DNA of 64,000 nucleotides from NCBI GenBank assembly GCA_963666535.1, contig OY762913.1:1116001-1180000 (forward strand). The letters run 5' to 3'. The stretch is from G963666535 sp963666535 (GTDB lineage: Bacteria; Bacillota; Clostridia; Oscillospirales; Oscillospiraceae). A model generated the notes under the pieces. The model saw only the letters and a list, made by a program, of their open reading frames with translations. It was not told the origin of the DNA and ran no database searches. How positions within the stretch are numbered: position 1 is the stretch's first letter; each line of letters opens with the position of its first letter. A program made the translations under genes and the position numbers. Shown here piece by piece: positions 18,464 to 25,953 of the stretch.

Positions 18464-21154
18464 TTAAGCCTCCTTCTTTTTCTCACTGAAGAGAATGTCG
18501 GCTTCCTCAGAAGTCTTAATGACGCCGTTAACCGCGGCAATGCGGGCATCAATCCGCTCCAGGTTAAACTCAAAGCCCTGACCAAAATTAGGATCGGCTT
18601 CCGCTTTCTCCACATCAATGTTGCAGGAGTTGGGTACCATGGCGGGGATATAGTCGCCCATCAGACGGCCGGGGGTCAGCAGGTTCACGCAGCCACCCTT
18701 ATCCACACTGCCAACCTCGCCATAATCGACGGGGTTATAAATGCCGGAAGAGGTGTAAGCGTGAATGGTCTCGGGGTTCACGCGGCGGGTCACACGCACC
18801 ACGCACAGAACACTGCCGCGGGCGTTGAACAGACGGACAACATCGCCGTCCTTGATGCCCTTCTTCTCTGCCACGACAGGGTTGATGCGGCAGATGAGAT
18901 AGGGGTTGCCGTTGATATACACGCGGTTCTCGGGGATTTCCCACAGCCACTGAGCGTGCTGATTGTAATGGGTGTGATAGTCGAAACGGGGGTGGGGAGA
19001 GATCATGCCGTACGGATACACGTCAGCGGTAAGGGACTTGTGGCCCTCCCATGCGTCTTTATACTGGGCGATGGGGGTACGGATCTCGTCGTCGGGAGCC
19101 CAGTAAAGCATGGACTCGGAAACGAACTCCCACTTGCCGGTGAGCGTACCCAGCTTGCACTCCTCCTGGAATATCTTGTGGTTGGGCGTATCGCAGGGGC
19201 GCTCGTCTGCAAACCACTGGAAGCCGGGATACTCGTCCCACTTCTCGATCAGGCCGGTTTTCGCCTCCACATTCTCCTTCTTGTAGGAAACGGGAACGAT
19301 ATAGTAGCCCTTCTTCTTGAAGCCTTCCCACGTCGTATGCTTGGACAGATCGGAGAACTGCCAGAAACGCTTACACCAGTCTTCCTCGGTGCGGCCCTCG
19401 GTGAACTTTTCGCCCCAGCCAAGGCGGGCGGCGACCTGAGCGAAGATCCAGTAGTCAGAGCGGGAATCCCACATGGGCTCAATTGCCTTCTCCTGATACA
19501 CGATCACCTGCCAGCTGTTGCCGGTCTGAGAGTGAGAGCAGTAACCGCCGTTGCCGGAGTTGCCGACCTCGCCGATATCTGTACGCTCCAAGTTGGTGCA
19601 AGCGGGCAAAATCACGTCGGCCATACGGGCCTCGGGGTTCATGTGGATATCCTGGTTGATGACGAACTCCAGCTCGGGGCTCTGATACATCTTGACCCAC
19701 TTGTTGGTATCCAGCATGGTGCCCATGAAGGAGCCGCCGTAACGCCAGAAGCAGTGTACTTTGTTGTAACCGGGCATCGGGTACACATGACGGGTGAACT
19801 CCATGTCCAAACCGCCGCCGCAGAAGCCCTCGCCCAGCCACTCGAAGTGACCGTCCAAGATTGCGTCAGGCAGGTTGGTACGATACAGCGTCTGCTGAAC
19901 CTCGTTAATCGCGGGGATATCTGCAACAGGTGCATTGGCGATAGAAGCCAGAGGATCGGAATAACCGCCGAACCAGAAGTTGTAGTTCATGGGGGCGCCG
20001 CAAGTGCCGGTCCAAAGATTTCGGCCGGCCTTGCCCATGCCCTGAAGGGCAAACAAGGTTACCAAGGTACGGGAGTAATCGGTGCCGCCAACGGTACGGC
20101 AGGCACCGCCGAAGCCGCCGCGCATACCGGAACCACCCATGGTCTTGGTGGAAGCCCAGCGGCGTGCCAGCGCCTTGATATCGGCAGCCTTAATGCCCGT
20201 CAGCTCTTCCGCCCACTCGGGAGTTTTAGCGGTAGCATCGAATCCATTACCCAGAATGTGTGCGGCCCACTCTTCGAAGCGGTGACCATGCTTGGCAACG
20301 TATTCCTTGTCATAGGTGCCCTCTTTGATCCACACATAGGCAATTGCCTCAGCCAGAGCGGCATCGGTGCCCATACGGGGGCCAAACCACTTGTCCGCCT
20401 GCTTGACAGAGGAGAAGTTGTTGAAGGGATCAATGTAGATGAACTGAACGCCCATCTCTCTCATCCAGTGGCGCCACAGCGTGGACTCCTGTGCGGAATA
20501 GCCGCCGCGGGTGGAGTCGGGGTCGTGGGACCACATGATCATGGTCTCGACATTCTTCATGCCATCAACCAGCATATCAAAGGGCTCGGGTCCGCCCAAT
20601 CGCCAATAGTAGCCATAGGTGTGGGGCGTGCCCCAGGTAAAGCCTTCCCAAGAATCAGGGTTATCCATGATCCTGGTATAGCCCATCATACTGAAGAAGC
20701 GCTTAAACAGGCTGATCTTATAACCGACCAGTCCCCAAGAGTGGTGGGAGGACGTGATGGCAGTGATGGTCTCCTTGCCATAGGTCTCCTGAAGTCTGTT
20801 AATTTCACGGGCAATCAGGCTCAAAACCTCATCCCAGGAAGCGCGGCGATAGCCGGACTTGCCACGGTTTTCGGCGTTGCGGTTTTTGCCATCGGGAGTC
20901 TCCACAAAATCCTCACGGATCATGGGATACTTATTGCGGTCATAGGAATAGGTGCGATCCTTCTCGGTAAAGCCGAGGAGAGACAGCGTGGTCTTACGCA
21001 GCGGAGTATAATCTTTTCCACGGGCATGGATCACCCAGCCCTGGGTATCATCGTCCGTCAGGACGATAGGTCTGACGCGGCGGATTTTACCGTCAACAAC
21101 ATGAACGGTTAGTGGGCCGCCCACGCAAATGCTGTGCGTGATTTTCTCAGCCAT
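18464..21154 (-). CDS. athL: Pyrogallol-phloroglucinol transhydroxylase-type molybdopterin large subunit
   Basis: This 896-aa enzyme is of the DMSO-reductase family. The start at 21154 follows AAGGAGGTAGAACA. There is no Tat signal and no N-terminal [4Fe-4S] cysteine motif, which sets it apart from catechol dehydroxylases and formate dehydrogenases. From memory of the Pelobacter enzyme, SSHH (residues 135-138) and NPDSWEG (165-171) align with its active-site His144, Asp174 and Mo-ligand Ser175, and a tyrosine near residue 391 may match Tyr404. Further typical blocks are DILP-like VILPACTNLERTD, GMISPHPRFDYHTH and GGCVNLLTP. The reaction in the family is transfer of a hydroxyl between phenols with a tetrahydroxybenzene cosubstrate, giving phloroglucinol without net redox change. 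Confidence 0.87.
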   Translation of the reverse strand: MAEKITHSICVGGPLTVHVVDGKIRRVRPIVLTDDDTQGWVIHARGKDYTPLRKTTLSLLGFTEKDRTYSYDRNKYPMIREDFVETPDGKNRNAENRGKSGYRRASWDEVLSLIAREINRLQETYGKETITAITSSHHSWGLVGYKISLFKRFFSMMGYTRIMDNPDSWEGFTWGTPHTYGYYWRLGGPEPFDMLVDGMKNVETMIMWSHDPDSTRGGYSAQESTLWRHWMREMGVQFIYIDPFNNFSSVKQADKWFGPRMGTDAALAEAIAYVWIKEGTYDKEYVAKHGHRFEEWAAHILGNGFDATAKTPEWAEELTGIKAADIKALARRWASTKTMGGSGMRGGFGGACRTVGGTDYSRTLVTLFALQGMGKAGRNLWTGTCGAPMNYNFWFGGYSDPLASIANAPVADIPAINEVQQTLYRTNLPDAILDGHFEWLGEGFCGGGLDMEFTRHVYPMPGYNKVHCFWRYGGSFMGTMLDTNKWVKMYQSPELEFVINQDIHMNPEARMADVILPACTNLERTDIGEVGNSGNGGYCSHSQTGNSWQVIVYQEKAIEPMWDSRSDYWIFAQVAARLGWGEKFTEGRTEEDWCKRFWQFSDLSKHTTWEGFKKKGYYIVPVSYKKENVEAKTGLIEKWDEYPGFQWFADERPCDTPNHKIFQEECKLGTLTGKWEFVSESMLYWAPDDEIRTPIAQYKDAWEGHKSLTADVYPYGMISPHPRFDYHTHYNQHAQWLWEIPENRVYINGNPYLICRINPVVAEKKGIKDGDVVRLFNARGSVLCVVRVTRRVNPETIHAYTSSGIYNPVDYGEVGSVDKGGCVNLLTPGRLMGDYIPAMVPNSCNIDVEKAEADPNFGQGFEFNLERIDARIAAVNGVIKTSEEADILFSEKKKEA

Positions 21155-21255
21155 TGTTCTACCTCCTTGATTGTTTTGCAACAATTATGACATAAACATT
21201 TTTCTTCTTGGATCTGACAGCCAAGTGCTCTCAAGATTGATTCCAAAAAGTAGGA

Positions 21256-21750
21256 TTACACGGCAACTTCTACCATCTGCTTGGCGTAGTCGGACTTGGG
21301 ATCGATCTCCACCATTTCGCCGATATACTTGCCATCCTTCCACTCAAAGCAGCGGATGTCAAACACCTCAATGACGGCAAACCAAAAGATCTTGCCATCG
21401 GGTCCTTGATAATGCTTACCCAGGTGGAACATATGCAGGGGCATGATATCATCGCCCACAGCCTTGATCGCGTTGGCAAAGTTCTGGTTTTTAAAACCGT
21501 TCACCAGACCAAACTTCTCAAAGCGCGTCCTGCCCATCGGTGTCCAGCCACCAGCGGCAAGGATTCCCTTCTCAATTGCCTCGACCGCATCCGGGGTGGG
21601 GCGTCCATAACCATCGAAGTCCTCGTACCAGATCCGATAGGCACAGGTGATCTCGCTGGGACACTTGTCCAGTGCAGCCTTGACCATGGCGGAAATTTCC
21701 TCCTGAGTAACAGTTTTGATGCCCTCAGGAACATGAATCGTAAGATTCAT
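21256..21750 (-). CDS. Unknown 164-aa protein, first gene of the transhydroxylase operon
   Basis: The start at 21750 (MNLTIHVPEGIK) follows AAGGAGG. I do not recognise the family. It has no signal peptide, no membrane segment and no clustered cysteines. The N-terminal 50 residues look like a small alpha/beta unit (VTQEEISAMVKAAL). The rest is rich in aromatic residues (YRIWYEDFDGYGRP, HMFHLGKHYQGPDGKIFWF, IRCFEWKDGKYIGEM). It is the promoter-proximal gene, 101 bp upstream of the large subunit and behind the MerR-type promoter, so it is very probably part of the pathway. It could be a maturation factor, a ligand-binding protein or an unrecognised enzyme. Confidence 0.75.
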   Translation of the reverse strand: MNLTIHVPEGIKTVTQEEISAMVKAALDKCPSEITCAYRIWYEDFDGYGRPTPDAVEAIEKGILAAGGWTPMGRTRFEKFGLVNGFKNQNFANAIKAVGDDIMPLHMFHLGKHYQGPDGKIFWFAVIEVFDIRCFEWKDGKYIGEMVEIDPKSDYAKQMVEVAV

Positions 21751-21885
21751 TGCGCAGTCCTCCTTTTTACAGCTATTCTTGCATTTTTCGCTCAATTTGC
21801 GGTATGATTTACTCGCTTTTCTGGAAGTAGCCCGTCAAAAAGGCGCGCCAAAAAGCAAGGAGTCCATACCATCCCACACTCGAAT

Positions 21886-21916
21886 ATATTAAACTATGGA
21901 ACAATACCAATGTCAA
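21886..21916 (-). promoter_or_regulatory. MerR-type promoter/operator P1 of the transhydroxylase operon
   Basis: On the minus strand: TTGACA (21916-21911), a 19-bp spacer, then TAATAT (21891-21886). The spacer holds the dyad TTGGTATTGTTCCAT, nearly identical to that in P2 (TTGGTACTGTTCCAA). A 19-bp spacer with a centred dyad is the established design of MerR-activated promoters. The leader to the first start codon is about 130 nt. Confidence 0.8.
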
Positions 21917-22021
21917 CATTCTTTTTGTTGCAAGGAACCTTTTTCGTTCGTTTTCCCTTTATTGGCATTGTGATACGCCCTGATCCGTCAAAGGTAAGCC
22001 ATTTCCGGCATTTTAATTGTA

Positions 22022-22068
22022 AAAAGCAGGGGGGATTTTGCACAGTGTGCAAGATCCCCCCTGCTTTT
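22022..22068 (-). terminator. Strong terminator downstream of the 151-aa gene
   Basis: A 15-bp stem (AAAAGCAGGGGGGAT with ATCCCCCCTGCTTTT) carries an inner TTGCACA/TGTGCAA hairpin. On the minus strand it ends in CTTTTTA and separates gene 22085-22540 from promoter P1. Confidence 0.85.
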
Positions 22069-22084
22069 CCATTTTCAACAAATA

Positions 22085-22540
22085 TTAGAATTGGGAGTTT
22101 CCTGTTTCGTGCTTCCCATGTTCCCCATCCATTGCTTCCATAAAATCATAGTCATCTGCAGGCAGACAGCCCATTTGGTCCAAAAGACGAACGATCGCTT
22201 GCTCTGCCGCCACCATGACTCCCATCAGATCCAGATCCCGGTCATGCTCGATTTCAAACAGCTGATCGCACATAGTTGCAAGCTGCTTTAAAATTGCACG
22301 GTCCTTTTCCGTCTTTTCCAGCGTCTTTCTCCGACCCTCTGGCGCATCAATGGGATGGATAAAGCACTGATAGGCTTGGTGCAGTTCAAAAACGTACATA
22401 ATCTCGTTTTTGGACAGGATTGCCACCATGTTTTCCTTCTCAATGGATTCCAGCATCTTTTCTCCGTCTTTTTCCATCGTTCCAATTTGGATATTCTGTT
22501 CCGGCTGGTCCTGTTCCGGCTGAATCTTCTCATTTTCCAT
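22085..22540 (-). CDS. Hypothetical protein of 151 aa
   Basis: I do not recognise the family. The protein is acidic, soluble and mostly helical, with a Glu/Gln-rich start, a central ENMVAILSKNEIMYVFELHQAYQCF and a second helical part EHDRDLDLMGVMVAAEQAIVRLLDQMG. It has no signal peptide or transmembrane segment. It has its own promoter (TTGCTC-17-TATAAT), a clear GGAGG site and a strong terminator, so it is an independent transcription unit lodged between the two catabolic operons. It could simply be a bystander. Confidence 0.7.
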   Translation of the reverse strand: MENEKIQPEQDQPEQNIQIGTMEKDGEKMLESIEKENMVAILSKNEIMYVFELHQAYQCFIHPIDAPEGRRKTLEKTEKDRAILKQLATMCDQLFEIEHDRDLDLMGVMVAAEQAIVRLLDQMGCLPADDYDFMEAMDGEHGKHETGNSQF

Positions 22541-22576
22541 AGGAGAGCCTCCGTTTAATTTTCTTGATGTTCTCTC

Positions 22577-22605
22577 ATTATACAGGAAAGGAAACCAGAG
22601 AGCAA
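22577..22605 (-). promoter_or_regulatory. Predicted promoter of the 151-aa gene
   Basis: On the minus strand TTGCTC, 17-bp spacer, TATAAT, about 40 bp upstream of the start codon at 22540. Confidence 0.55.
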
Positions 22606-22642
22606 CCCCCCAGCTTTTTGATTCAATAAAGCGCCTTCCATG

Positions 22643-22674
22643 AAAAAAGCCGGAACGCCTTGCGGCGTTCCGGC
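22643..22674 (-). terminator. Distal terminator of the ring-cleavage operon
   Basis: A perfect 11-bp stem (GCCGGAACGCC / GGCGTTCCGGC) with loop TTGC. On the minus strand it runs into TTTTTTC. Confidence 0.85.
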
Positions 22675-22770
22675 TTGCAGGCTGTCAAAAAACCATCCAA
22701 CCAAAGGTCTCGGAGGGAAGGATAGTGTGAAAGGGAACTGTCAGGGTTCTCTTTCGCGTCCAATCAACAC

Positions 22771-22849
22771 ACTTTTTGAAACTTTTTACGGTGTTTCAAA
22801 AAGTGCTGTCAGCCTGTCGGAAAAGTCCAAGGACTTTTTTGACAGGCTG
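22771..22849. repeat. Two further hairpins in the terminator array
   Basis: 22771-22804 is a 12-bp stem (ACTTTTTGAAAC / GTTTCAAAAAGT). 22810-22849 is CAGCCTGTC / GACAGGCTG enclosing AAAAGTCC / GGACTTTT. With the two GC-rich terminators they fill the 363-bp gap between 22541 and 22903, which holds no gene. Confidence 0.7.
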
Positions 22850-22880
22850 AAAAGACGGAGCGCCTTGCGGCGCTCCGTCT
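22849..22880 (-). terminator. Proximal terminator of the ring-cleavage operon
   Basis: A perfect 12-bp stem (AGACGGAGCGCC / GGCGCTCCGTCT) with loop TTGC, followed on the minus strand by TTTTC. It starts 24 bp after the dehydrogenase stop codon. Confidence 0.85.
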
Positions 22881-22903
22881 TGGTGTATGCAAAAATTGAT
22901 TGT

Positions 22904-23869
22904 TTAGACGGGATCTTCCATCAGCTTCTTGGTCACACGGAAGATTTCGAACAGCTGCTTGTCGCGTTTGGCCTTCAGTGCGTCCATGTCCACGCCGGTG
23001 TAATCGTAGAAGCCCTTGCCGCTCTTGATGCCCAAATTGCCGGCCTCGACCAGCGCTTCCAGGCTCTTAGGCAGTTCGTCGCCGTTGACAGGCATGGTGT
23101 AGGACTTGTTCTTATAGTTGTTCGCCGTCATGTCCAAACCGCCGAAGTCGGCGCGTTTGCACAGTCCCAGCACGCAGGCGCGGGGGATGAAGGAAGCCTT
23201 GGCCGCCAGATCGATTGCCGCCGCGTCGCAGTATTCGTTATCCAGCAGATAGAACACCTCGCGGTTCAGGCACTGCTGCAGGCGGTTGACGATATAGCCC
23301 TTAACGAACTTCTTCATCAGAACAGCGGTCTTGCCGCACTTCTGCAGCAGCTCCAGGGTGATGTCGGCATACGCCTGGGGCGCTTGCTCGCTCTTCACAA
23401 CTTCGACCAGGGGGATCAGCTGAGGAGGTGCATACCAGTGCGCAATTACCTGCTGGGGCAGCAGCTTCTCGGGGATCACCTCAAAGATATTCATGGCAGA
23501 GGTGTTGGACGCGATGATCACATCAGCGGGAACACAGGCAGCCAGCTGCGCGTACAGTTCAACCTTGGCGTCGCGGTTTTCTACGATGGTCTCCTGGATG
23601 AAATTGGCGCCGGCAACGGCCTCCTCAACGGTCAAAGCGAAGCTGACACGGTTGAAGATGGTCTCCACGTCAGCCTTGGCAATCTCGCCTTCCTCGGCAA
23701 AGGTCACCAAGCTGCTGTGCAGGGCGGCTTTCGCCTTCTCACGGGTAGACTCGGAGCGGGTCCACATCGTGACCTGGTAACCACCCATGGCGTAGGTTTG
23801 GGCAATGCCAGGGCCCATCGTACCGGCACCCAGCACTGCGATCTTTTTGACATCGGCAAGTGTTTTCAT
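22904..23869 (-). CDS. 3-hydroxyacyl-CoA-dehydrogenase-like enzyme, probable 3-hydroxy-5-oxohexanoate dehydrogenase
   Basis: This 321-aa NAD(P)-dependent enzyme has an N-terminal Rossmann fold (VLGAGTMGPGIAQTYA, residues 10-25) and a C-terminal helical 3HCDH domain (VKGYIVNRLQQCLNREVFYLL, GLDMTANNYKN). The catalytic serine/asparagine region ASNTSAM is kept. The catalytic-histidine segment, HFFNP in true 3-hydroxybutyryl-CoA dehydrogenases, is HWYAPP here, a change in the substrate pocket. It shares an operon with the ring hydrolase and has no crotonase or butyryl-CoA dehydrogenase nearby. I therefore infer a free hydroxy-oxo acid, (S)-3-hydroxy-5-oxohexanoate, as substrate and triacetate as product, rather than a CoA ester. 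Confidence 0.78.
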   Translation of the reverse strand: MKTLADVKKIAVLGAGTMGPGIAQTYAMGGYQVTMWTRSESTREKAKAALHSSLVTFAEEGEIAKADVETIFNRVSFALTVEEAVAGANFIQETIVENRDAKVELYAQLAACVPADVIIASNTSAMNIFEVIPEKLLPQQVIAHWYAPPQLIPLVEVVKSEQAPQAYADITLELLQKCGKTAVLMKKFVKGYIVNRLQQCLNREVFYLLDNEYCDAAAIDLAAKASFIPRACVLGLCKRADFGGLDMTANNYKNKSYTMPVNGDELPKSLEALVEAGNLGIKSGKGFYDYTGVDMDALKAKRDKQLFEIFRVTKKLMEDPV

Positions 23870-23960
23870 AATTTTTCTCTTCCTTCATAGAAAAGTTTTA
23901 TGACAGGGGGCGCCGTTTCCAGCGTCCCCTGTCTCTACATTTTGAAATTGGGTGCAGTGA

Positions 23961-24863
23961 TTAGAAAGAGCCCTCTTCCCACGCGACCAGACGGACAAAG
24001 CCGCCGTCAGCAGCCTCGCAGCGGAAGGGGAATGCAGCAATGGTCATGCGCTTGCCGGTAACTTCATCAATGTTGCCGCCGGCGTTCTCGACGGTGCACA
24101 CGCCAGCCTGCATATAAATGCGGTGGCAGGGCTCGTAGTCGGGATACTCAACCGTGGGATCCTTGCCAGTAGCAGTACGATAAGCGGTGTCCAGCCAAGG
24201 CATCTGCTCCTTGAGGGGATGATGCCACAGGGGACCATCGGTAGCGCCCCAAGTGCCGGCAATACCCTTGATGTGCTTGGTATAGGTCAGGTAGTTAGCC
24301 AGATCGGGGCCCTCGCCGGGATAGTAGTTGTAGTACTTGTCGTTGTTCTTACGCCAATAGCGCTGGAATCCGGTATTGATGACAACCCAATCGTTTTCAC
24401 GAATTTCCAGACCGTCCTTCTTGCAGGCAGCCTCAACCTCTTCGGGCTTAATCTCATGCCAAATTTCGCCCATCTTTGCGGGATCGCCGTTGGCGGCGTT
24501 GAATTTCGCCTCAAACTCGTCGGCTAGATAGCGCATATCGACAATAATACCGGAACCGATGCAGCGCTCCAGCTTGATTTCGTCCAGAGAATAGCCGTTG
24601 GCCTCACGATCGACCTCTTCCTCATGCAGAACATGGTTAGGAGCGTCCATATGGGTGCCGGCATGCAAGGTGCCGGTGTACGTGCAGGTGCGCTTGTGGA
24701 AGCGGCCCAGATACTGGCCACGGGGGAAGATCAGATCCTGACGTGCGCCGGGGAAGGGCCACAGGGGAGTGTCGATGCCCCAGGGGTTGGACAGATCATA
24801 GATCTTCACCATCTTGGAGTCATCCAGAAACAGCTTGCTTTTGTCGAGCGGCATATAAGCCAT
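23961..24863 (-). CDS. Cyclase-family metal-dependent hydrolase, probable dihydrophloroglucinol cyclohydrolase
   Basis: This 300-aa member of the cyclase/kynurenine-formamidase family has the signature metal motif HAGTHMDAPNH (His67, His71, Asp73). Further family features are IVDMRYLAD, NDWVVINTGFQRYW and the C-terminal ENAGGNIDEV. Family members hydrolyse cyclic or amide substrates with Mn or Zn. It is longer than formamidases (about 210 aa), with an extra middle section. Beside a transhydroxylase, ring opening of dihydrophloroglucinol to 3-hydroxy-5-oxohexanoate is the fitting role. AAGGAGGAA precedes the start. It is first in its operon, directly behind MerR-type promoter P2 and divergent from the MerR gene. 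Confidence 0.82.
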   Translation of the reverse strand: MAYMPLDKSKLFLDDSKMVKIYDLSNPWGIDTPLWPFPGARQDLIFPRGQYLGRFHKRTCTYTGTLHAGTHMDAPNHVLHEEEVDREANGYSLDEIKLERCIGSGIIVDMRYLADEFEAKFNAANGDPAKMGEIWHEIKPEEVEAACKKDGLEIRENDWVVINTGFQRYWRKNNDKYYNYYPGEGPDLANYLTYTKHIKGIAGTWGATDGPLWHHPLKEQMPWLDTAYRTATGKDPTVEYPDYEPCHRIYMQAGVCTVENAGGNIDEVTGKRMTIAAFPFRCEAADGGFVRLVAWEEGSF

Positions 24864-24915
24864 GGTTAAGTTCCTCCTTAAAGTTTGTCTGTTGCCAGAC
24901 TATTTTGCACAGTGA

Positions 24916-24946
24916 AGTTTAAACCTTGGAACAGTACCAATGTCAA
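24916..24946 (-). promoter_or_regulatory. MerR-type promoter/operator P2 of the ring-cleavage operon
   Basis: On the minus strand: TTGACA (24946-24941), a 19-bp spacer with the dyad TTGGTACTGTTCCAA, then TAAACT (24921-24916). It shares TTGACATTGGTA and TGTTCCA with P1. It lies about 50 bp upstream of the hydrolase start codon and in the divergent region of the MerR gene. Confidence 0.82.
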
Positions 24947-25007
24947 GTAATCGACACATTTTTTCCGAAATAAAATGTTCCCAAACTCCTTTTCTGGCCG
25001 ATTTCGC

Positions 25008-25036
25008 TTGCCTGAGCGGCCTTTTTCGCTTATAAT
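25008..25036 (+). promoter_or_regulatory. Predicted promoter of the MerR regulator gene
   Basis: TTGCCT, 17-bp spacer, TATAAT. It points away from P2, with about 60 bp between the two -35 elements. Confidence 0.6.
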
Positions 25037-25090
25037 GTAGGTATATGTCATTCAAACTGACTACATTTCATGGAACTGGAGGCGCGCACC

Positions 25091-25912
25091 ATGCGTTACA
25101 AAATCGGCGATGTATCAAAAATGTTGGGCATCTCCCCTGATTTGCTCCGCTACTATGAAAAAAAGGGAGTCGTCCATCCGGTCAAGGATCAGAGCAACGA
25201 CTACCGCTATTATGATGTCTGGGACACCAATTTTCTGATTGACTGTCTGTTCTACAAAAGCTTCGGCTTTTCCGTGGAGCAGACAGCTGAAATGGTACGG
25301 CAATGCACCGTTTCGGATATGGACGCACGCTTCCGCTCCAATGAAGACGCTCTGAAACAGCTTATCCTGCACAGTCAGATGCTTCTGCAGCGCAGCGAGG
25401 AGTACCGTGATTCTATTGAAGACATCACGCAGAATTTAGGGCAGTGCACCATCACGGAATGCCCGCCCTGCATCTATTATGCCAACCGGCTCAATCAGGA
25501 GTTTTCGTCCGATCCCCGGTTGCAGCGCGTCGCCAGGGACTGGCTGAAATACTTTCCTTTCTCCAAGCGTTCTTTCTGTGTGCCGCGGGCGGAACTGGTG
25601 AATCCGGCGACCGATGCTACCTTTCAGTGGGGGTTTTCCCTATCGATGGAATACGCCGAGATTCTCGGTGCTAAATCTCTCCCGCCTGTGATTCATGTCC
25701 CCGCGCATAAGTCGGTTTATACCACATTCTCCAGTGTGGGCAACTCATTCTCACCCCGTCTGTTGAACAACGCCCTGACTTACCTGAAAGAAAACGGGCT
25801 TACCCTCTGTGGGGATGTGCGGGGCAATCTGCTCATCAGCGCGCTGGACAACAGCGACCCAAATTTTCAGCCCCTTACCGGTTATTTCGAGGCGTGGCTG
25901 CCCGTAGAGTAA
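25091..25912 (+). CDS. MerR-family transcriptional regulator with effector-binding domain
   Basis: This is a 273-aa regulator. The N-terminal winged HTH of the MerR type (residues 1-70) reads MRYKIGDVSKMLGISPDLLRYYEKKGVV; a long coiled coil (about 75-125) with HSQMLLQRSEEYRDSIEDI follows for dimerisation. The C-terminal half resembles GyrI/BmrR-like ligand-binding domains (VHVPAHKSVYTTF, LKENGLTLCGDVRGNLL) and would bind a small organic ligand rather than a metal. The start at 25091 is preferred because GGAGG lies nine bases upstream. It is divergent from the ring-cleavage operon, and two promoters with 19-bp spacers and matching dyads lie in the cluster. It is most likely the aromatic-responsive activator of both. 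Confidence 0.88.
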   Translation: MRYKIGDVSKMLGISPDLLRYYEKKGVVHPVKDQSNDYRYYDVWDTNFLIDCLFYKSFGFSVEQTAEMVRQCTVSDMDARFRSNEDALKQLILHSQMLLQRSEEYRDSIEDITQNLGQCTITECPPCIYYANRLNQEFSSDPRLQRVARDWLKYFPFSKRSFCVPRAELVNPATDATFQWGFSLSMEYAEILGAKSLPPVIHVPAHKSVYTTFSSVGNSFSPRLLNNALTYLKENGLTLCGDVRGNLLISALDNSDPNFQPLTGYFEAWLPVE

Positions 25913-25918
25913 TTTTTG

Positions 25919-25947
25919 TTGACAACGGTCCGCCGCTCTGCTATACT
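25919..25947 (+). promoter_or_regulatory. Promoter of the infC-rpmI-rplT operon
   Basis: TTGACA, 17-bp spacer, TATACT: a near-consensus sigma-A promoter immediately after the MerR stop codon. Confidence 0.75.
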
Positions 25948-25953
25948 GTCAAA

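Noticed and set aside
11958..21112. Long plus-strand open frames (for example 11958-13409, 18440-21112, 16164-17465) opposite the catabolic genes
   Set aside because: They are antisense shadows of well-supported genes created by high-GC codon bias: low-complexity His/Gly/Gln-rich products, no ribosome binding sites, no families.
18464..21154. Catechol dehydroxylase or formate dehydrogenase identity for the molybdoenzyme
   Set aside because: There is no Tat signal, no N-terminal [4Fe-4S] cysteine motif and no selenocysteine context, and the small subunit carries the C-terminal beta domain typical of transhydroxylase.
13653..23869. Butyrate synthesis operon
   Set aside because: Thiolase, a 3HCDH-like enzyme and a CoA transferase occur, but crotonase, butyryl-CoA dehydrogenase and Etf genes are missing and the dehydrogenase pocket motif is atypical.
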